A DNA stretch of 64,000 nt from Cunninghamia lanceolata. Taxonomy: Eukaryota; Streptophyta; Pinopsida; Cupressales; Cupressaceae. This document shows, in pieces, positions 10,748-22,414 of the stretch (the stretch's first letter is position 1; each line of letters starts with the position of its first letter). Below the pieces are notes generated by a model, which searched no databases, was not told the origin of the DNA, and worked only from the letters and a program-made list of their open reading frames with translations. The DNA lies in contig BSBN01001807.1 of NCBI GenBank assembly GCA_027924645.1, forward strand, positions 12,170,001 through 12,234,000, in the 5' to 3' direction. Position numbers and translations under genes: made by a program.

Positions 10748-12157
10748 TCAAAATTCCATGCATGCGATACAGAATTCACGAATATGATCGCGAGGGTCAC
10801 CTTTTCCTTTGTATTTGTCAAATTTTGGTATTTCAATGTTTGTAGGAAAAGGTACCATGATTAGAGATTTGTCAAATGGATATGGGTATAGTTCTGCAAA
10901 TGAGTATTTCTTTTGTCGAGCACCAATCCGATTATCAATGATTCGTTCAATTTCGTCTTGAATGGGTGGAGTGGTGATTGATTGATTGTGTAATTGCGTT
11001 TGAGGTGATGTTTGAGGGTGATGTTGTGACGATGATTGGGATTGTTGGACTGATTGGAGTCTCAAATTTTGTTGTAGCGATTGGGCAAGCTGTTGTTGTG
11101 ATTGAGCGAGTTGTTGTTGTAGCTGAAGGATTTGGGGATCAACGGGTTTTGAGGATGAGACATTGGTAGGGTTATAATTTCGTGAAATTGAGGGTATGGA
11201 AGTGGATATCGGTTTTGGTTGAGCGTTGATGTGACGGATGTGGATAGAAGAAGTTTGAGGTATGGAAACATGAGTCGCATTGGGAATTAATTGAGATGAG
11301 GGAATGTTGGAGGTTTTCGGTATGGAAGATATAGATTGTGAGATCCCTACTGATGAAATGGAAGAGGTTGTGAGAGATGATGCTAATGAAGGAAATGAGG
11401 AAGATGACTGAATGGGTTGAATTACGGGGATAGATTGTGAGATTCCTAATGGTGGAATTGATGGAGGTGTAATTGATGACTGAATAGGTTGGAGCATGGG
11501 AGGACAATAGTCGGGAGGTATCCCCAATGTGTAAGTATGTGATGAGATAGACATAGGTGTTGAAAATGATTGATGGGAAGAGAGAGATGGGATTGTAGAA
11601 ATAGAAGTATCTTGTGGTCCCAAGGTAAAATTTTGTGGTGGTGTGATAGATGAGGTGGATTGGAACACGTTTGACATAGGTGTTGAAAAAGATTGGTGGA
11701 GAGAGGAAGTAGCCTGAGCTTTGGCTTTAGCTTTTTCTGCTTTTCTTCGTGCTCTTTCTCTCTCATAAATATCATCAGGGACTCTAGCTCCACAATCATA
11801 AAGGTATTGCATAAAATAATCAGGATCATGATCCATAGTGAGATGAACAAGTTGCAATGTTTCAGGATCTTGTTCAATTTGAAGTGCAATTGGATTCGTT
11901 TCAGCATAGTCATTTGTGGGTTTAGGAGTTTTGGGAGTAACTGGTTGGTCGGATACGTCATCTCGAACATCTACATAGGTTGAAAGGTCTCCACATGGAT
12001 CATTATGAAAATGTGATGATGATCCAGTATCTTGTTGGGAAGGATTGATTTGCTCATGGATGGGCTCTTCTTCGAGGAATCTTAAGGATTGAGGTTGCCA
12101 GTTTTGAGGAGTGAAATCCATATTGTTTTTCTTGGCTTGGGCACGGGTAGTAACCAT
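10748..12157 (-). CDS. Element A gag, N-terminal part
   Basis: Starts at the ATG at 12157 (MVTTRAQAKK, a usual opening for plant Gypsy gag); a TTG five codons upstream is less likely. About 469 aa to a TGA at 10748-10750. The first two thirds are low complexity, rich in Ser, Gln, Pro and Thr with repeated short units (SFSTPMS, SIPSIS); the last 60 residues (PKFDKYKGKGDPRDHIREF) begin the conserved retrotransposon gag core, which continues in the same frame past the TGA. The stop therefore splits the gag core. Role in an intact copy: capsid assembly of the particle. Confidence 0.85.
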   Translation of the reverse strand: MVTTRAQAKKNNMDFTPQNWQPQSLRFLEEEPIHEQINPSQQDTGSSSHFHNDPCGDLSTYVDVRDDVSDQPVTPKTPKPTNDYAETNPIALQIEQDPETLQLVHLTMDHDPDYFMQYLYDCGARVPDDIYERERARRKAEKAKAKAQATSSLHQSFSTPMSNVFQSTSSITPPQNFTLGPQDTSISTIPSLSSHQSFSTPMSISSHTYTLGIPPDYCPPMLQPIQSSITPPSIPPLGISQSIPVIQPIQSSSSFPSLASSLTTSSISSVGISQSISSIPKTSNIPSSQLIPNATHVSIPQTSSIHIRHINAQPKPISTSIPSISRNYNPTNVSSSKPVDPQILQLQQQLAQSQQQLAQSLQQNLRLQSVQQSQSSSQHHPQTSPQTQLHNQSITTPPIQDEIERIIDNRIGARQKKYSFAELYPYPFDKSLIMVPFPTNIEIPKFDKYKGKGDPRDHIREFCIACMEF

Positions 12158-15100
12158 GAAAATAGAGGACAATTGAAATGTTAAAAAGCTCTCAAATGGA
12201 TACGTATGGATGATATGAAAGACTCCAAAAGTGGGGATAAATGATATGGATCAAGATGTAGATATGAATTGTTTGATTTAAGATAGAAATAGAGTCAAAA
12301 GGGTGACTCAAAGAGACTGGATGGACCTTAGGATTAGATACGGATAAGGGGCTCCTTTAAAACACTCAGGGTGATGATATGCCTAAGGAAGAAAGGAGAC
12401 CAAAATGCCACCTCTACTCAAAGGAAGACAGGGCTTATTGAGTAGAAAAGATAAGATGACAAAGATACACTAACTTAAGAATGGTCAGGGCCTCTTAAGC
12501 AAATGGATCGTTATGGGATTGATTAGGAAAAGGTCTGTCTCTTAATTGGATGTTGATATATGATCAATAGGACAATGGGGGTCTACAAACTAGTGAAAAG
12601 AGATTTTGGGAATGGATATGGATGAATGATCAATCGAAAGAGCTTCTTGTGATTTAAAAATGACAAGATTCCACTTGAGATGTGCCACGAGGATAAAAAG
12701 ATTCTCAATTTTGAAAGTCCAGCTGATGATGTGGGGAGACAACTTATAATGGTGATGATGATTAAATCTGCACACACAACAATCATATAAGACACACAAC
12801 TTGATTGGTTGTTTTTTTTTGTGACACCTGGATGTTTTGCAAACACTTGTAAACATACACGATCCTAGGCTAGGAAAGGACAATACTTGTTGAGTTCCCA
12901 CTTGGTTTTACCCAGCCGCGCCTACTTATGGTGTATAGCTCCAGGAACTTGGGGCACGGGCTCCCCCTTACAGTGCACTCACTTCTCAGGCACACCAAAT
13001 TCCAGGTCCTAGGACGCGCAGATCCTAAGGTACCTTAGTATCTCTGCCATAAGCCGCAAAAATATGGGACGGCTATCAGAGTTTCCTCCTGTATCAACAA
13101 GTAGAGGGTTTTTGGCCACTACACAAAAGGGTTCTAGTGAATATCCGGGGGACCGGCACCTTACGAGCGTCCAGCAAGCCACTAAAGGCTTTGACTAACC
13201 CTACTAGGAGTTTTAATATACACAAGGTACACCTCCTTTCGAGCTAGCACTGTACGGTAAGCGCTAATACCGGTTAGACTTGGCTTTCGCCTTATCCTCA
13301 ATTTATATAGCGGGCCGGACGAAAGTCCCGCTTGGGGTCGCAAATGAGTTCTCCTTGCGGATGTGTCTCAAGAGCAGGCCCACTCTAAGGATAACAAAAG
13401 CAAGGAAACACGTTGTTTTTGATCTCCCAGATCGCATGAAACGCAAGGAGAGAGCATACACAACGCCTTTGCCTCACACTCGCATGGGGTTCGTTTTAAT
13501 TCCAAATCCAAATGTGTGGGTGGTTGTACAAAATGTCAAAGAAAATGCTTTTGATTCTCAAGATCGTCGAATGGCGCAAGAGAAGAGCATACGCATTCAA
13601 TGACAAAATTGCAAGCCACAAGACATCGCAAACACTTGTTAATTTTAACCCTTGCTTATGATGTGATCTAATCTATAAAATGAAGACAAAATGTTTCAAG
13701 ATTAGATTCTTTGACAAGCGGTCCTGCAAAAAACTAATTAGTAGTTTGCAAAATAGTCTTTGACAGGCGTAAAAGCTGCAAGTGAAATGAATGAACCCTG
13801 CCAAAAGCACATAAGAACATTAACACACAACAAGAAGAAAGTATTCGATGTTTTGCAAAAAAAAAAAAAAATGAAAGTCTGAATTGCAAATGATTATACT
13901 AGAAAATCTGAGATGAATTTGAGAAAAAGACTTTCACCACGATGTAGTTGTCTAAGTTATCTTTCCAACGCCTGCAAAAACGTGAAAATCTGATGACAAG
14001 TGACAAAGTTAGGCCTGTTTACACAAAACAGCCTCCAAGGGCTAAAAACGGACACTCTGGAGGTTTGTTAACTGGCAGTTTGATCTTGAAGTAATCACAC
14101 GTCGTGGTTAAAGTGTGCGGCTAAGTTTTGGTTGTTAGGGTTATTCTTGACTGCGACAGTTTAAATTTTTGGTTGGCAACGTTGAAGACCTGTTTGGGAA
14201 AGAATGGTTTCTGGCAGATTACTGTTCAATGTGTCATAAATAACATCTATTAAATTTGCCGCAAACTAACATTGATAAGTAAAACCATCATAGTGAAAAT
14301 TCCAAATTAGAAGGTCAGTTTATTAGTGTGTCATCAAAATGCACTGGCGCTACACATATATTTCCCACCTGCAACTATATTTATTGACAGAGAGTAGAGT
14401 AATGAGAAAGGGAGATATTCGGCTATCACCTCAATACGAACAATTTAAAGACACACAGAACAAAATGTAATCACTTTTTCTTACCAGGGATTAGATAGGC
14501 ATTTCATTCACTTTATATTCACAGTTTGAAGGATGGTTTTATTTTGTAGATAATTCTGTGTATTTATAAACTATAATTGACATAATTTATTAGCATTAAC
14601 AAACACAAAACTGTTTAGCATTAACAAACACAAAACTATTGCTCCAAGGCGGTTAGGGTTAAAGATGACGACCAAAAACCTCTGCACAATGAGATTCAAC
14701 CCAAGGTTAGATTGTGATCAGGAACACCACATATCTCTCGCCTGTCATCTTAAGAACTAGCCATTATAACATGATCAACATTTAATTGCAGTGATTTTAT
14801 TTGCGCTGGCCGTGGGCTTGGATAGACTTACCAGAAGATTCAAGGAGTATACTGATATGAATAGTTAACGAGTTTAGCAAATTTTCTGGTGTGAGCCAGG
14901 CGCTCCAAGGAATACACCGCTATGAACAACCGATGAGCTTAGCAGATTTTCCAACAAGAATTTACTTACGGCAGAAGGTTTTAGGAATACGCCAAAGACA
15001 GCCCAAGCTACTAGCGGTTGCACCCACTGGAGATTCAAGGAATACGCTGACAGAAACAAATGAGAGGTTTTTAAAAAAGTAACGTTTTGAGCATAAATTT

Positions 15101-15610
15101 GTTTAGGGCATAAGACAATTTTCTTAGCACTATAATGCTCAGATATAAAAGGTTATTGGATAGCACACTTTCCGCAAATGTGGAAGCTTAGACAAAGAAA
15201 GTAATATGTTTGATAAATGCATATGTTGAGTAAGTTTTGAAATATGGATATTCTTAAAAAAGCACAGCCCACCGATCAAAATTAGCTTTGAATGGCATAC
15301 ATTCCAAAATATAAGATAATGTATTATGCCTTTCTTACACAAGAATTGTTCGTTTGAGAAAATGAAAGAACTAAGGCAAAATATATTCGTGGCTCCAAAT
15401 CATAAGAACTCAAGACAACTTAACTCACTATACCATTGTTACCCGTTTCGGTGTAGTTCCTTTGATTTTGCAGTGTATTCCTTGACCTTTTATCAAATAA
15501 ACAAAAGCAAGGTTTTCCAGTTGAAGATCAAACCCCGAACAAAGGATTAATAAACCTGCAAGCTTTCAAACCAAAAACACTTGCAACTGAATGATCAGAG
15601 GGGGTTCACG
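12158..15610 (-). other. Long 5' leader of element A (about 3.45 kb)
   Basis: No gene-like frame on the sense strand. It holds several degenerate internal duplications: 13416-13461 versus 13548-13594 (around GCAAGAGAGAGCATACRCA), 14590-14637 (TTAGCATTAACAAACACAAAACT twice, with a changed end), and three imperfect units near 14836-14890, 14902-14955 and 15031-15065 around TCAAGGAATACRCYG. A 14 bp A run lies near 13858. Leaders of several kb occur in Tat/Ogre elements. Confidence 0.6.
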
Positions 15611-15623
15611 TCGGGTTCACCAT
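15597..15623 (-). other. Primer-binding site region of element A
   Basis: Read on the minus strand, the bases just inside the 5' LTR are AT then TGGTGAACCCGACGTGAACC. TGG (complement of tRNA CCA) two bases from the LTR is the expected position. I could not match the tRNA with certainty. Confidence 0.6.
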
Positions 15624-16152
15624 TGTATGCAGCCAACATAGATTTTAATAGAAGATTTGAAAATGTATTTTGCAAAGCCCTAAAATCTACATTAAGTGCA
15701 CCAAAAGGATAATTGCAAACTATTGAAACTCGGAAAATTAAATGTTACCGAAATCGATTAAATGTGGTTGCTCAGAATAGTAGCATAACTCCAATGTAAA
15801 TGTTGCCAGGGGCCATAAATGATGGATGAGCTTGATTTTATAAAGTTTTGGGGACGGTTTCAAAAGTGGTTTGATCGGTTGAACGAGAAAAGGTAGGTAA
15901 AAAGGTGGTTAGGGTTATGATAACGGGCTTGTATTATTTTTTGTGAAATAAATTTAGGTTAAAGTTTGGATAAAATAATAAATTAAATTTTATTATTTGT
16001 AGGGAGATGTTGTGGTTTATGGATAAATAATAAATAATTTGAATTTATTATTTACAAAATATGGTATAAAATGGTAAGATTTATTTAATTAATTAAAATT
16101 AATTAAATCTTTGGATGAAGGATAACTTAGGACAATTTTTTTGATGCCTACA
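15624..16152 (-). repeat. 5' LTR of element A (529 bp)
   Basis: Same sequence as 2764-3300 apart from four A/G differences and an 8 bp gap. A TATA-box-like TATAAAAT lies on the minus strand at about 15836-15843, the expected place for the element's promoter. Followed by the GAAGT duplication at 16153. Confidence 0.95.
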
Positions 16153-16157
16153 GAAGT

Positions 16158-16939
16158 TGTCACATCCCCCATTGTATGTAGACAAGAAAAAGTAATGACA
16201 TGGAGACGGCATTAATAATACCAGACAAGTAGTAGTTGGAGTCATGGTTTGAAAAAAAATCAGGTACACGTTAATAAAAGAAAAACAATCAAGAATGATT
16301 TGGCACTAACAATTTGCACAAAGAGAAACTTCATTTATTTTATGGTGTGATTGATTGAGGAGTGACAAGAAGATAGGATAATAAATCAAATCAATTAAAA
16401 CAGGTCTTTCGATGAAAAAGAAGGCATGGGTGGCACAGAATATTAATGAGAACATGACAGAGGTTTGGTAGATAGTATGCAGAAATATCTTGACACTCAT
16501 ACTCAAGCGAGGCGTAGGTAACTTCTTTGAAGTATTTTTTCCGCAGGCTCTAGTTTGGTAGTAGGGGATTTGTTACTACATGCATATGCAAAAGTGACGA
16601 TGTAGGAGGACACCATGTTTACATGTCATCTCATGAAAAATTAAGGATTTGTTCCAACTCTTTGGGCTTGGAGCACACTTCTCCATGTTGTGAAAAAATC
16701 TGATCAGACTAAGATGGTTTAGGAAATATATGAAGAAATGCTGGGGATCAAAGTATACCTATTGACTATTGTTTTGTCCGAGAGATGTTGGAGGGATTGT
16801 CATTTGAACAGATTGTTGGGGTATGACTTTCTTTAGATCAATTTTCAACGGGGATTTTTTGTCCAAAAGCATAAGTGTGTTTTGGCGGTTGGATCGATTT
16901 TGAAGAAATCCAAAAGATAACCTAAACGGTTACAGGCAA
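16158..16939. other. Unassigned flank between element A and the ANTH pseudogene
   Basis: No convincing ORF or repeat. Some 16700-16930 sequence may be 5' portions of the pseudogene that follow, but I could not align them with a known domain. Confidence 0.3.
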
Positions 16940-18190
16940 ATCAGGCATAGTGACAACTCCTTTAAGGGATGTCAAACTGTTGTTGCAGACTCCAATGATC
17001 GAACAACAGTCTGACGAATCAGATGTTGGTGTTACTGTGGAAGTGCTGAGAAAGAAAGAAGATGAATTCAGTGCTTCAGAAAGAGCGTTAGAACTCTATG
17101 CTCAAGAGTTAAGTAGGCTTCACAATGATTTGAGACGCCAGAGAAATAAGACCGTTGATATGCTTGCCCTCCAAGCCATGTTTCAACAAGAGTTGGACAA
17201 ATCTAAACATGATTATGGTGCCCCCTGAAAGTAGGATGTTGAAAAAGTGGCAAAGACTCCGCCAGTGGCCATTCGAGATATGAAGCCTGAAATGATACTT
17301 GATAGAATGCCTTATTGGCAAAGACCTTTGGAATGTTTTCTGGCCAATCGTCCAATGGGTGTTGCAAAGAACAACATATTGTTTTAGGTTGCACTTTGCT
17401 TGGTTATGAAGGAAAGCTTTTAGCTTTACAAAGACATTAATGATGGTTTGGCACTTTTGCTTGATGGGTTCTTTGACATGGAATACCAGGATTGTGTCAC
17501 TTCATTTGACATTTATTGAAGAGCTTCCAAGCAGAGTGATGAGCTTGCTGCCTTTTACAACTTGTGCAAAAACATTGCAGTTTGTAGGACGTCAGAGTAC
17601 CCTGGTGTCCGGAAGGTTTCAGAGAAACTGCTTGAAACATTGGAAAAGTTTTGCAGGATCGGTTGTAATCTAACAAAAAACAGACCCAAGAGCCGAAGGC
17701 CCAAGCCTACAAAGAGGCCTGAAAGCCCTGGCCCAAGGTCTGAAGAGCCAGTTGAGGATATGAACTGGCTCGGTCGGCATAAAAGCTCTTCCAGTACCAG
17801 GAGATGATCTTCCTAAAAAAGAAATTGAAGAGCCCAAATTACCAAATGCCCAAAATGAGAGGCAAGTTGATTTTCTAGATCTGAGTCAAGCCACGATTTC
17901 TTCTAAAGAGAAGGAAAACAAATTTGCATTGGCACTTTTTACCGGTGGGCCTTCATCCACATCCAGTGCCACATAGAATTGGGAGACATTGTCAACTTCA
18001 GAGGGATCTGAGTCATCATCGAATGGGACAACTTCAGCATGGCAAACTCCATTGGCAGAAAATTTAGCGAGGAGGAGGAGGAGGACTCCACGTCACAAAA
18101 AAGAAGAAAGATGTTTGATCACAAGAGAATATAAGGGGGTGTCCTTTTATCAAGTGGAAACATGCCCTATTAGTTTGCAAAATTGATTGA
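16940..18190 (+). pseudogene. ANTH-domain (AP180/CALM-type clathrin assembly protein) pseudogene
   Basis: An unbroken frame at 16950-17225 gives a coiled-coil-like segment; the same frame continues through stops at 17226, 17232, 17385, 17421 and 17517 and reads the C-terminal ANTH lobe: PVAIRDMKPEM, FLANRPMGVAKNN, LYKDINDGLALLLDGFFDME, DELAAFYNLCKNI, RTSEYPGV, LLETLEKF. After about 17660 frames shift, but KEIEEPKLP, KENKFALALF, SSNGTTSAWQTPLAEN still follow the order of plant putative clathrin assembly proteins (At2g25430-like). In intact proteins the ANTH domain binds PIP2 and recruits clathrin in endocytosis. The N-terminal ANTH helices are absent, and the first 90 residues (SDESDVGVTVEVLRKKED) are not a part of ANTH that I recognise. 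Retrocopy or truncated duplicate cannot be told apart here. Confidence 0.85.
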
Positions 18191-18390
18191 GGTAGTTGAA
18201 GACGTCAACCCCACACCAAGGAGGAGCAATTGAGATGTCAACTGGCTAAATAGTTCTTGGAAACATGTTGCTATAAATGTGTAGGTTGTTGAAGGCATTT
18301 GTGTGACTCATAGAAGACATCAAGCATCTAATTTCCATGAGGATAGGAGAACTTACGACAAATTCAACCAACTCTTCCCCCTACGTCCCA

Positions 18391-19077
18391 TGTTGAGGAA
18401 ATTTACTTGCATTAGAAGAAAGAAATGAGGCCCTTCCTTTTCTCAAGGAATTGATTAAAGATACTCTCCTATATTTGAAATGTAATAGGATAGAAAAACA
18501 GGGTGACTGAGGTTTTTTTTCTCACCTTCATTGTACATTCAGTACCTCAGTAATTTTTCTACTCAATCTGAAGTTGTAATTTCTTGCTTAAGCCTTGCAA
18601 TCAATAAAAGGATTGATATTTTACCTCCTTCTATAGCTGTTATACTGTGTATTTTCAGAGTTTGAGTTGTATTTTGTGGGTTTCAGTTGCTTTCAGCATG
18701 TTTTAAGTTGATTGTAGACATCTTACCCCTCTTGCAGTTGTATTATCTTCATATTTTACCTCTTAACAATGTTCTAATGGAGGTTGTGTGAACCATTGTC
18801 ATCTCTAAAGATTGTCTTGTGCTTTTAAGGTAAGTTGGAGAGTATTATACATATAGGTGCATCACCATCATTTCATTCTTAAACATTTATTTTCCTCTTT
18901 TCATCTTAATCAACAACTTAGCATTAGGATTGTGTAGTTGATAGTGAATTAGGCCTAGTTTGAAAGGGAACCAACCCTATCTGGAGAGTTATCTCTATCT
19001 TGCAGGTCCCACACTAAAGGATAACTCAATGTTGCAACTGAGACTAAGCTTCCAGGGTGCATTCTCAAGTGTTAACA
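18391..19077 (+). mobile_element. Possible 5' LTR of a plus-strand retrotransposon remnant
   Basis: TGTTGAGG at 18391 and GTTAACA ending at 19077 give TG...CA ends, and a primer-binding-site-like sequence follows at 19083. AATAAA occurs near 18603. No second copy is in the window, so the left edge is a guess; the right edge is better supported. Confidence 0.4.
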
Positions 19078-19082
19078 GTTTC

Positions 19083-19100
19083 TGGCATGCCCGGTGGGAC
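19083..19100 (+). other. Primer-binding-site-like sequence
   Basis: TGGCATGCCCGGTGGGAC starts with TGG five bases after the proposed LTR end. Similar TGGCRYGCCCRGTGGGAC strings occur at this place in plant LTR elements (from memory). It is 330 bp before a gag frame. Confidence 0.55.
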
Positions 19101-19429
19101 TAAAATAATGAGCCTTACATATTTCAGCTAAGAAAATTGGTGTTATTCTTAGCAAGTTTCAATTATTAGATATATTCTACAAGCACCTGACAACTCCAAA
19201 GTTTAGATTGGTTTCAAGATAGTGTTGATTATTCATGCCAAAGGTACAAACAAAATCATCTTCAAAAGGTAAGAGTTTTGATTTGTTAGAATTGTCTTTA
19301 TCTTCATCAAAAAGGAAAAAACATACAAGGCAACCCTCACCATATTTAAGAGTCCAACCAAGAGTACAACCTATACCTGCTTCTAGTAGTTTCTTCTAGC
19401 CAAACAAAAGACTATTCCATATCCCTTCT

Positions 19430-20070
19430 ATGGCTAATCAAAGGAACCCAGTATTTGTCACTTTTGATGGAGGAAGTCCTCTTGTACTTGCTAGCCATAA
19501 TGACATTCAAGTAGAAACCCTGAAAAGTATACTTTATTTCACTAGTGAGAATCCAACTACTCCCATAGAACACATCCAGGACATTGCCAATATATGCTCA
19601 ATCCATAATATTACAGAAGACAATGTAGTTGTTAGACTCTTTGTTGCTTCCCTAAAAGGTAAAGCATTACAATGGTATAGGGGGTTGCTGCCCAATTCAA
19701 TACATAACTGGGATGAGTTATGTGAGAAGCTTTGTAAACAATTTGAAGATAAGAGTGACCATTTATCCCTAATAAATAGCTAACTACTATCAAACGAGCC
19801 CCTCATGAATTCATGGGAGATTTCAACTTTAGGTTCTAGAAGACATGGGATAGAATCCCATCCTTGGTTAAGCCCTCTCCAAACAATGCATTCTTATACT
19901 ACTTGAGGGCTTTAAATGGTCATGTGCTTGCTATGATACAATTAATGGGAGGAATAACCTTTCCTGATGATTATGATATTGTTTATGTGAAAAAGAGGGG
20001 TTTGGTAATTTCAAGGGTTTATGTGGAATCCTCCTTTCACACTAACACTCAAGGACATTCAACCAAGTAG
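19430..20070 (+). pseudogene. Retrotransposon gag, frameshifted
   Basis: The first frame (19430-19783, 117 aa) is a typical plant retrotransposon gag core: PIEHIQDIANICSIH, LFVASLKGKALQWYRGL, NWDELCEKLCKQF. It then stops; the gag reading resumes in another frame from about 19790 (HEFMGDFNFRF, one TAG, KTWDRIPSL) and ends in FPDDYDIVYVKKRG at 20070. No protease or pol follows within the next kilobases, so the element is deleted or degraded downstream. Confidence 0.8.
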
Positions 20071-22181
20071 AGAACTCTACTACAAATCTCCTATCACTTG
20101 GAACATAGGGGAAGATTGGAATTGTATTATTTTGTTGTTCACTTAAGCCCAATTATGCTCAAAACCCTAATATCATGAAATCGTAAACAAACAGACAAAT
20201 TACGGAAAATGATCGCACACAGAGATATCAAATGGCAATCAAATGCGTACCAGAATTTGAAGTTCGGTGTGCGGAAAAGTTGGGGACTAATGAGTGGGCG
20301 CCCTAGTCTAGTGCCACAGTTTTTGTTGGGATCTGGGAATCTTGTTTGCAACCTGTTCTTGTTGTTCTAGAGATTTTATAGTTGCGGGATCTAGAAGACT
20401 AATGTGCGGGCTCCTGAGTCCAAGTCCATGTTTTCTTCTCTGATCTGCAATTCCGACAGTCTGCACTGCTCTCCTGCAACTCCACTTCTTCTGCTTTCAC
20501 AACCTGTAATCTGCAATCACAAAAAAATGGGTTGGGGCTTGTAGTGTTTAGAGGCATCTTTGTGCTTTGATTGCCCCACTTGGTGGGCATCTTTCTTATC
20601 TCATTTTTATGTTTGGCACCTATGCTCCCTTTATATGTTACCTTCATCTTTGCTTATGTTCGTTTCTTCATTTCCATGTTGTTCCACATACCTTGTTTTT
20701 GATTCATCACTTTTGGCCATTTACTTGCTTGTTGTTTACATGTTACTATTATCTTATGTTTCCATGATCCATGAAATTTCTACACACTTACGATGCCTTC
20801 CCATGTGCCATGACCGGTATGCTTTTTATTTTTAACTTTATCATGACAATGTTTACTCATCTTATTCTTATCACAGCTACCCACTTATGACTTCATGTTC
20901 TTTACTTTATACTTATTATATTCTCATCCCATGTTTTCATGCTTAAACTACTATGCCAAGTATGATATTTATAATCTTTCTTCTTATGATCACACATATG
21001 AGACCCTTGTTATAACTTTATCTTATACATTCCACTGACAAACACTCTTATGATCTCATCTTATCATCTTCCCCATATTAGAGACAATCATCTTTACATG
21101 TACTTTTCATGCTTATATCTTATTTATTCGTGCTTACAAGTTTTTTTACTTCATATGCTTACATGATCCCATCTTTCCTCTATGATTTGCCTATATTGGG
21201 TGCAACTTAATGCCCCAATGCTTATCTCCAATTTATAGCTTAAACTCTTTGACGAAGACAAAAACCCCCTATGCCAAAACAAAACTCATCCAACACACAG
21301 ATTACACAAACAAATACGCTGCCCTAAATTCAAGACTTCAACTATACAAAGATTGTAATAAAAATGCTTGATTTAATTTGAACCAACTCATAACAACAAA
21401 TCTAAAAATCTGATTTACACATTTTCTTTCAATGGCCTTTATCAACTCTCTACTACTCAGATCTATACATTCACAATCTCCATACTCTCATCTGCATTCA
21501 CACACAACCATTGCTCTGGTTGCACATCTGCACCTTCAGACACCTCAACCTGCTCTCTCTCCGCAAGCTCTTTCTTTCCTTCTTTCACTTGGCTGATCCC
21601 ATCCTCAATTCTTGGACCGCGCCTCCTTCAGAGCTAGAGGTCGGGTTTTTATATTGCATAGCATGAGGAATGAAAAGACCAAATATGGATCGGTCTTAAG
21701 CATCTAAAACGTCACCCTGAGAAGCTGAAGGGACAATAGATCAAAATGAAATTGAACTTGGTTTTGAGTCAAAGACTCACACTCTTCTTAGGCCCGCGGC
21801 CTCACTCCAGTGAATGGCAAGAGATTTTGCACCCCAATACAATGGTAGTCATGTCCACGATTATCTATTAGCATTTGTGGACATAATTTTATTCTTTCAA
21901 AAGCATTACGATTCTCTATGTTGAGGATATTGTTGTCCTCTTACCTTTTAGCAGCTAGCATGAGAAACACTTAGAGTAGGAACGCCAAAAGACTCTTGGT
22001 ATTCAGTGATCATCATTGGCATTTTTCATGTTTTGAAACTAGGTTCTCTATCATGATCCAAACTATTGGATACTTGCCTCTCCATCTTCTGCAAGATTGA
22101 TACACTCATCATCCTTGGTATTAATACCCTTGAAGGGATAAAGTCAGATCTGCTAGCAAATGCAGATGTGTTTGCTGGCTT
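20071..22181. other. Unassigned region, pyrimidine-rich in the middle
   Basis: No coding frame I trust. 20560-21190 is T/C-rich with many CTTAT and CATG words. A minus-strand TATAAAA at about 21647-21653 sits in a GC-richer context (21600-21660) and could be a retroelement LTR promoter facing left. An inverted ATTGGG...CCCAAT lies near 21196. Confidence 0.3.
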
Positions 22182-22413
22182 GTGGCCATAGGTTGAGCTT
22201 AACCAGCGGATGTGTTGTAAACGACCGGTTGGTCGACAAATGTATGGCCACCACGTCGCAGCCGACTCTGCATTGACGACTGGTACGAATGTATTCGTGG
22301 ATGTCGACTGAGCATATTTGACTAGTAAGGGAAGTCGACTGAGCGGATCGAATGGGTTACCGTACAGCCTGTCGTTTACAATGCACCGGCTGTTAACAGT
22401 AAAGCGTGGCCAC
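22182..22413. mobile_element. Small fold-back (MITE-like) element, 232 bp
   Basis: The two ends are imperfect inverted repeats of about 45 bp, beginning GTGGCCA and both containing a perfect 11-mer: TTGTAAACGAC at 22215-22225 and its reverse complement at 22371-22381. The middle carries a direct repeat GTCGACTGAGC (22303-22313, 22334-22344). The segment is markedly GC-richer than its surroundings. I found no clear target-site duplication. Confidence 0.55.
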
Positions 22414-22414
22414 A

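Larger units (their letters stand above)
2764..16152 (-). mobile_element. Complete Ty3/Gypsy retrotransposon A, Tat lineage (13.4 kb)
   Basis: Two near-identical LTRs (2764-3300 and 15624-16152) in the same orientation bound a minus-strand internal region with gag, protease, RT, two RNase H domains and integrase. Both ends carry the 5 bp target-site duplication GAAGT (2759-2763 and 16153-16157). The LTRs differ by four G/A transitions and one 8 bp indel. PPT and primer-binding site are in place. The archaeal-type second RNase H between RT/RNase H and integrase, the gag knuckle of CX2H...GHX4C form, and the lack of a chromodomain point to the Tat lineage. The copy is structurally complete but its gag-pol frame has two stops, so it is not autonomous as read. 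Confidence 0.96.

Noticed and set aside
13280..13603. 107-codon plus-strand ORF in the leader of element A, a candidate antisense ORF
   Set aside because: It begins with TTG, has no recognisable domain and overlaps decayed duplicated modules; codon usage is not gene-like.
20560..20835. 91-codon plus-strand ORF with hydrophobic stretches
   Set aside because: It lies in a T/C-rich tract, where Leu/Phe/Ser runs appear by composition.
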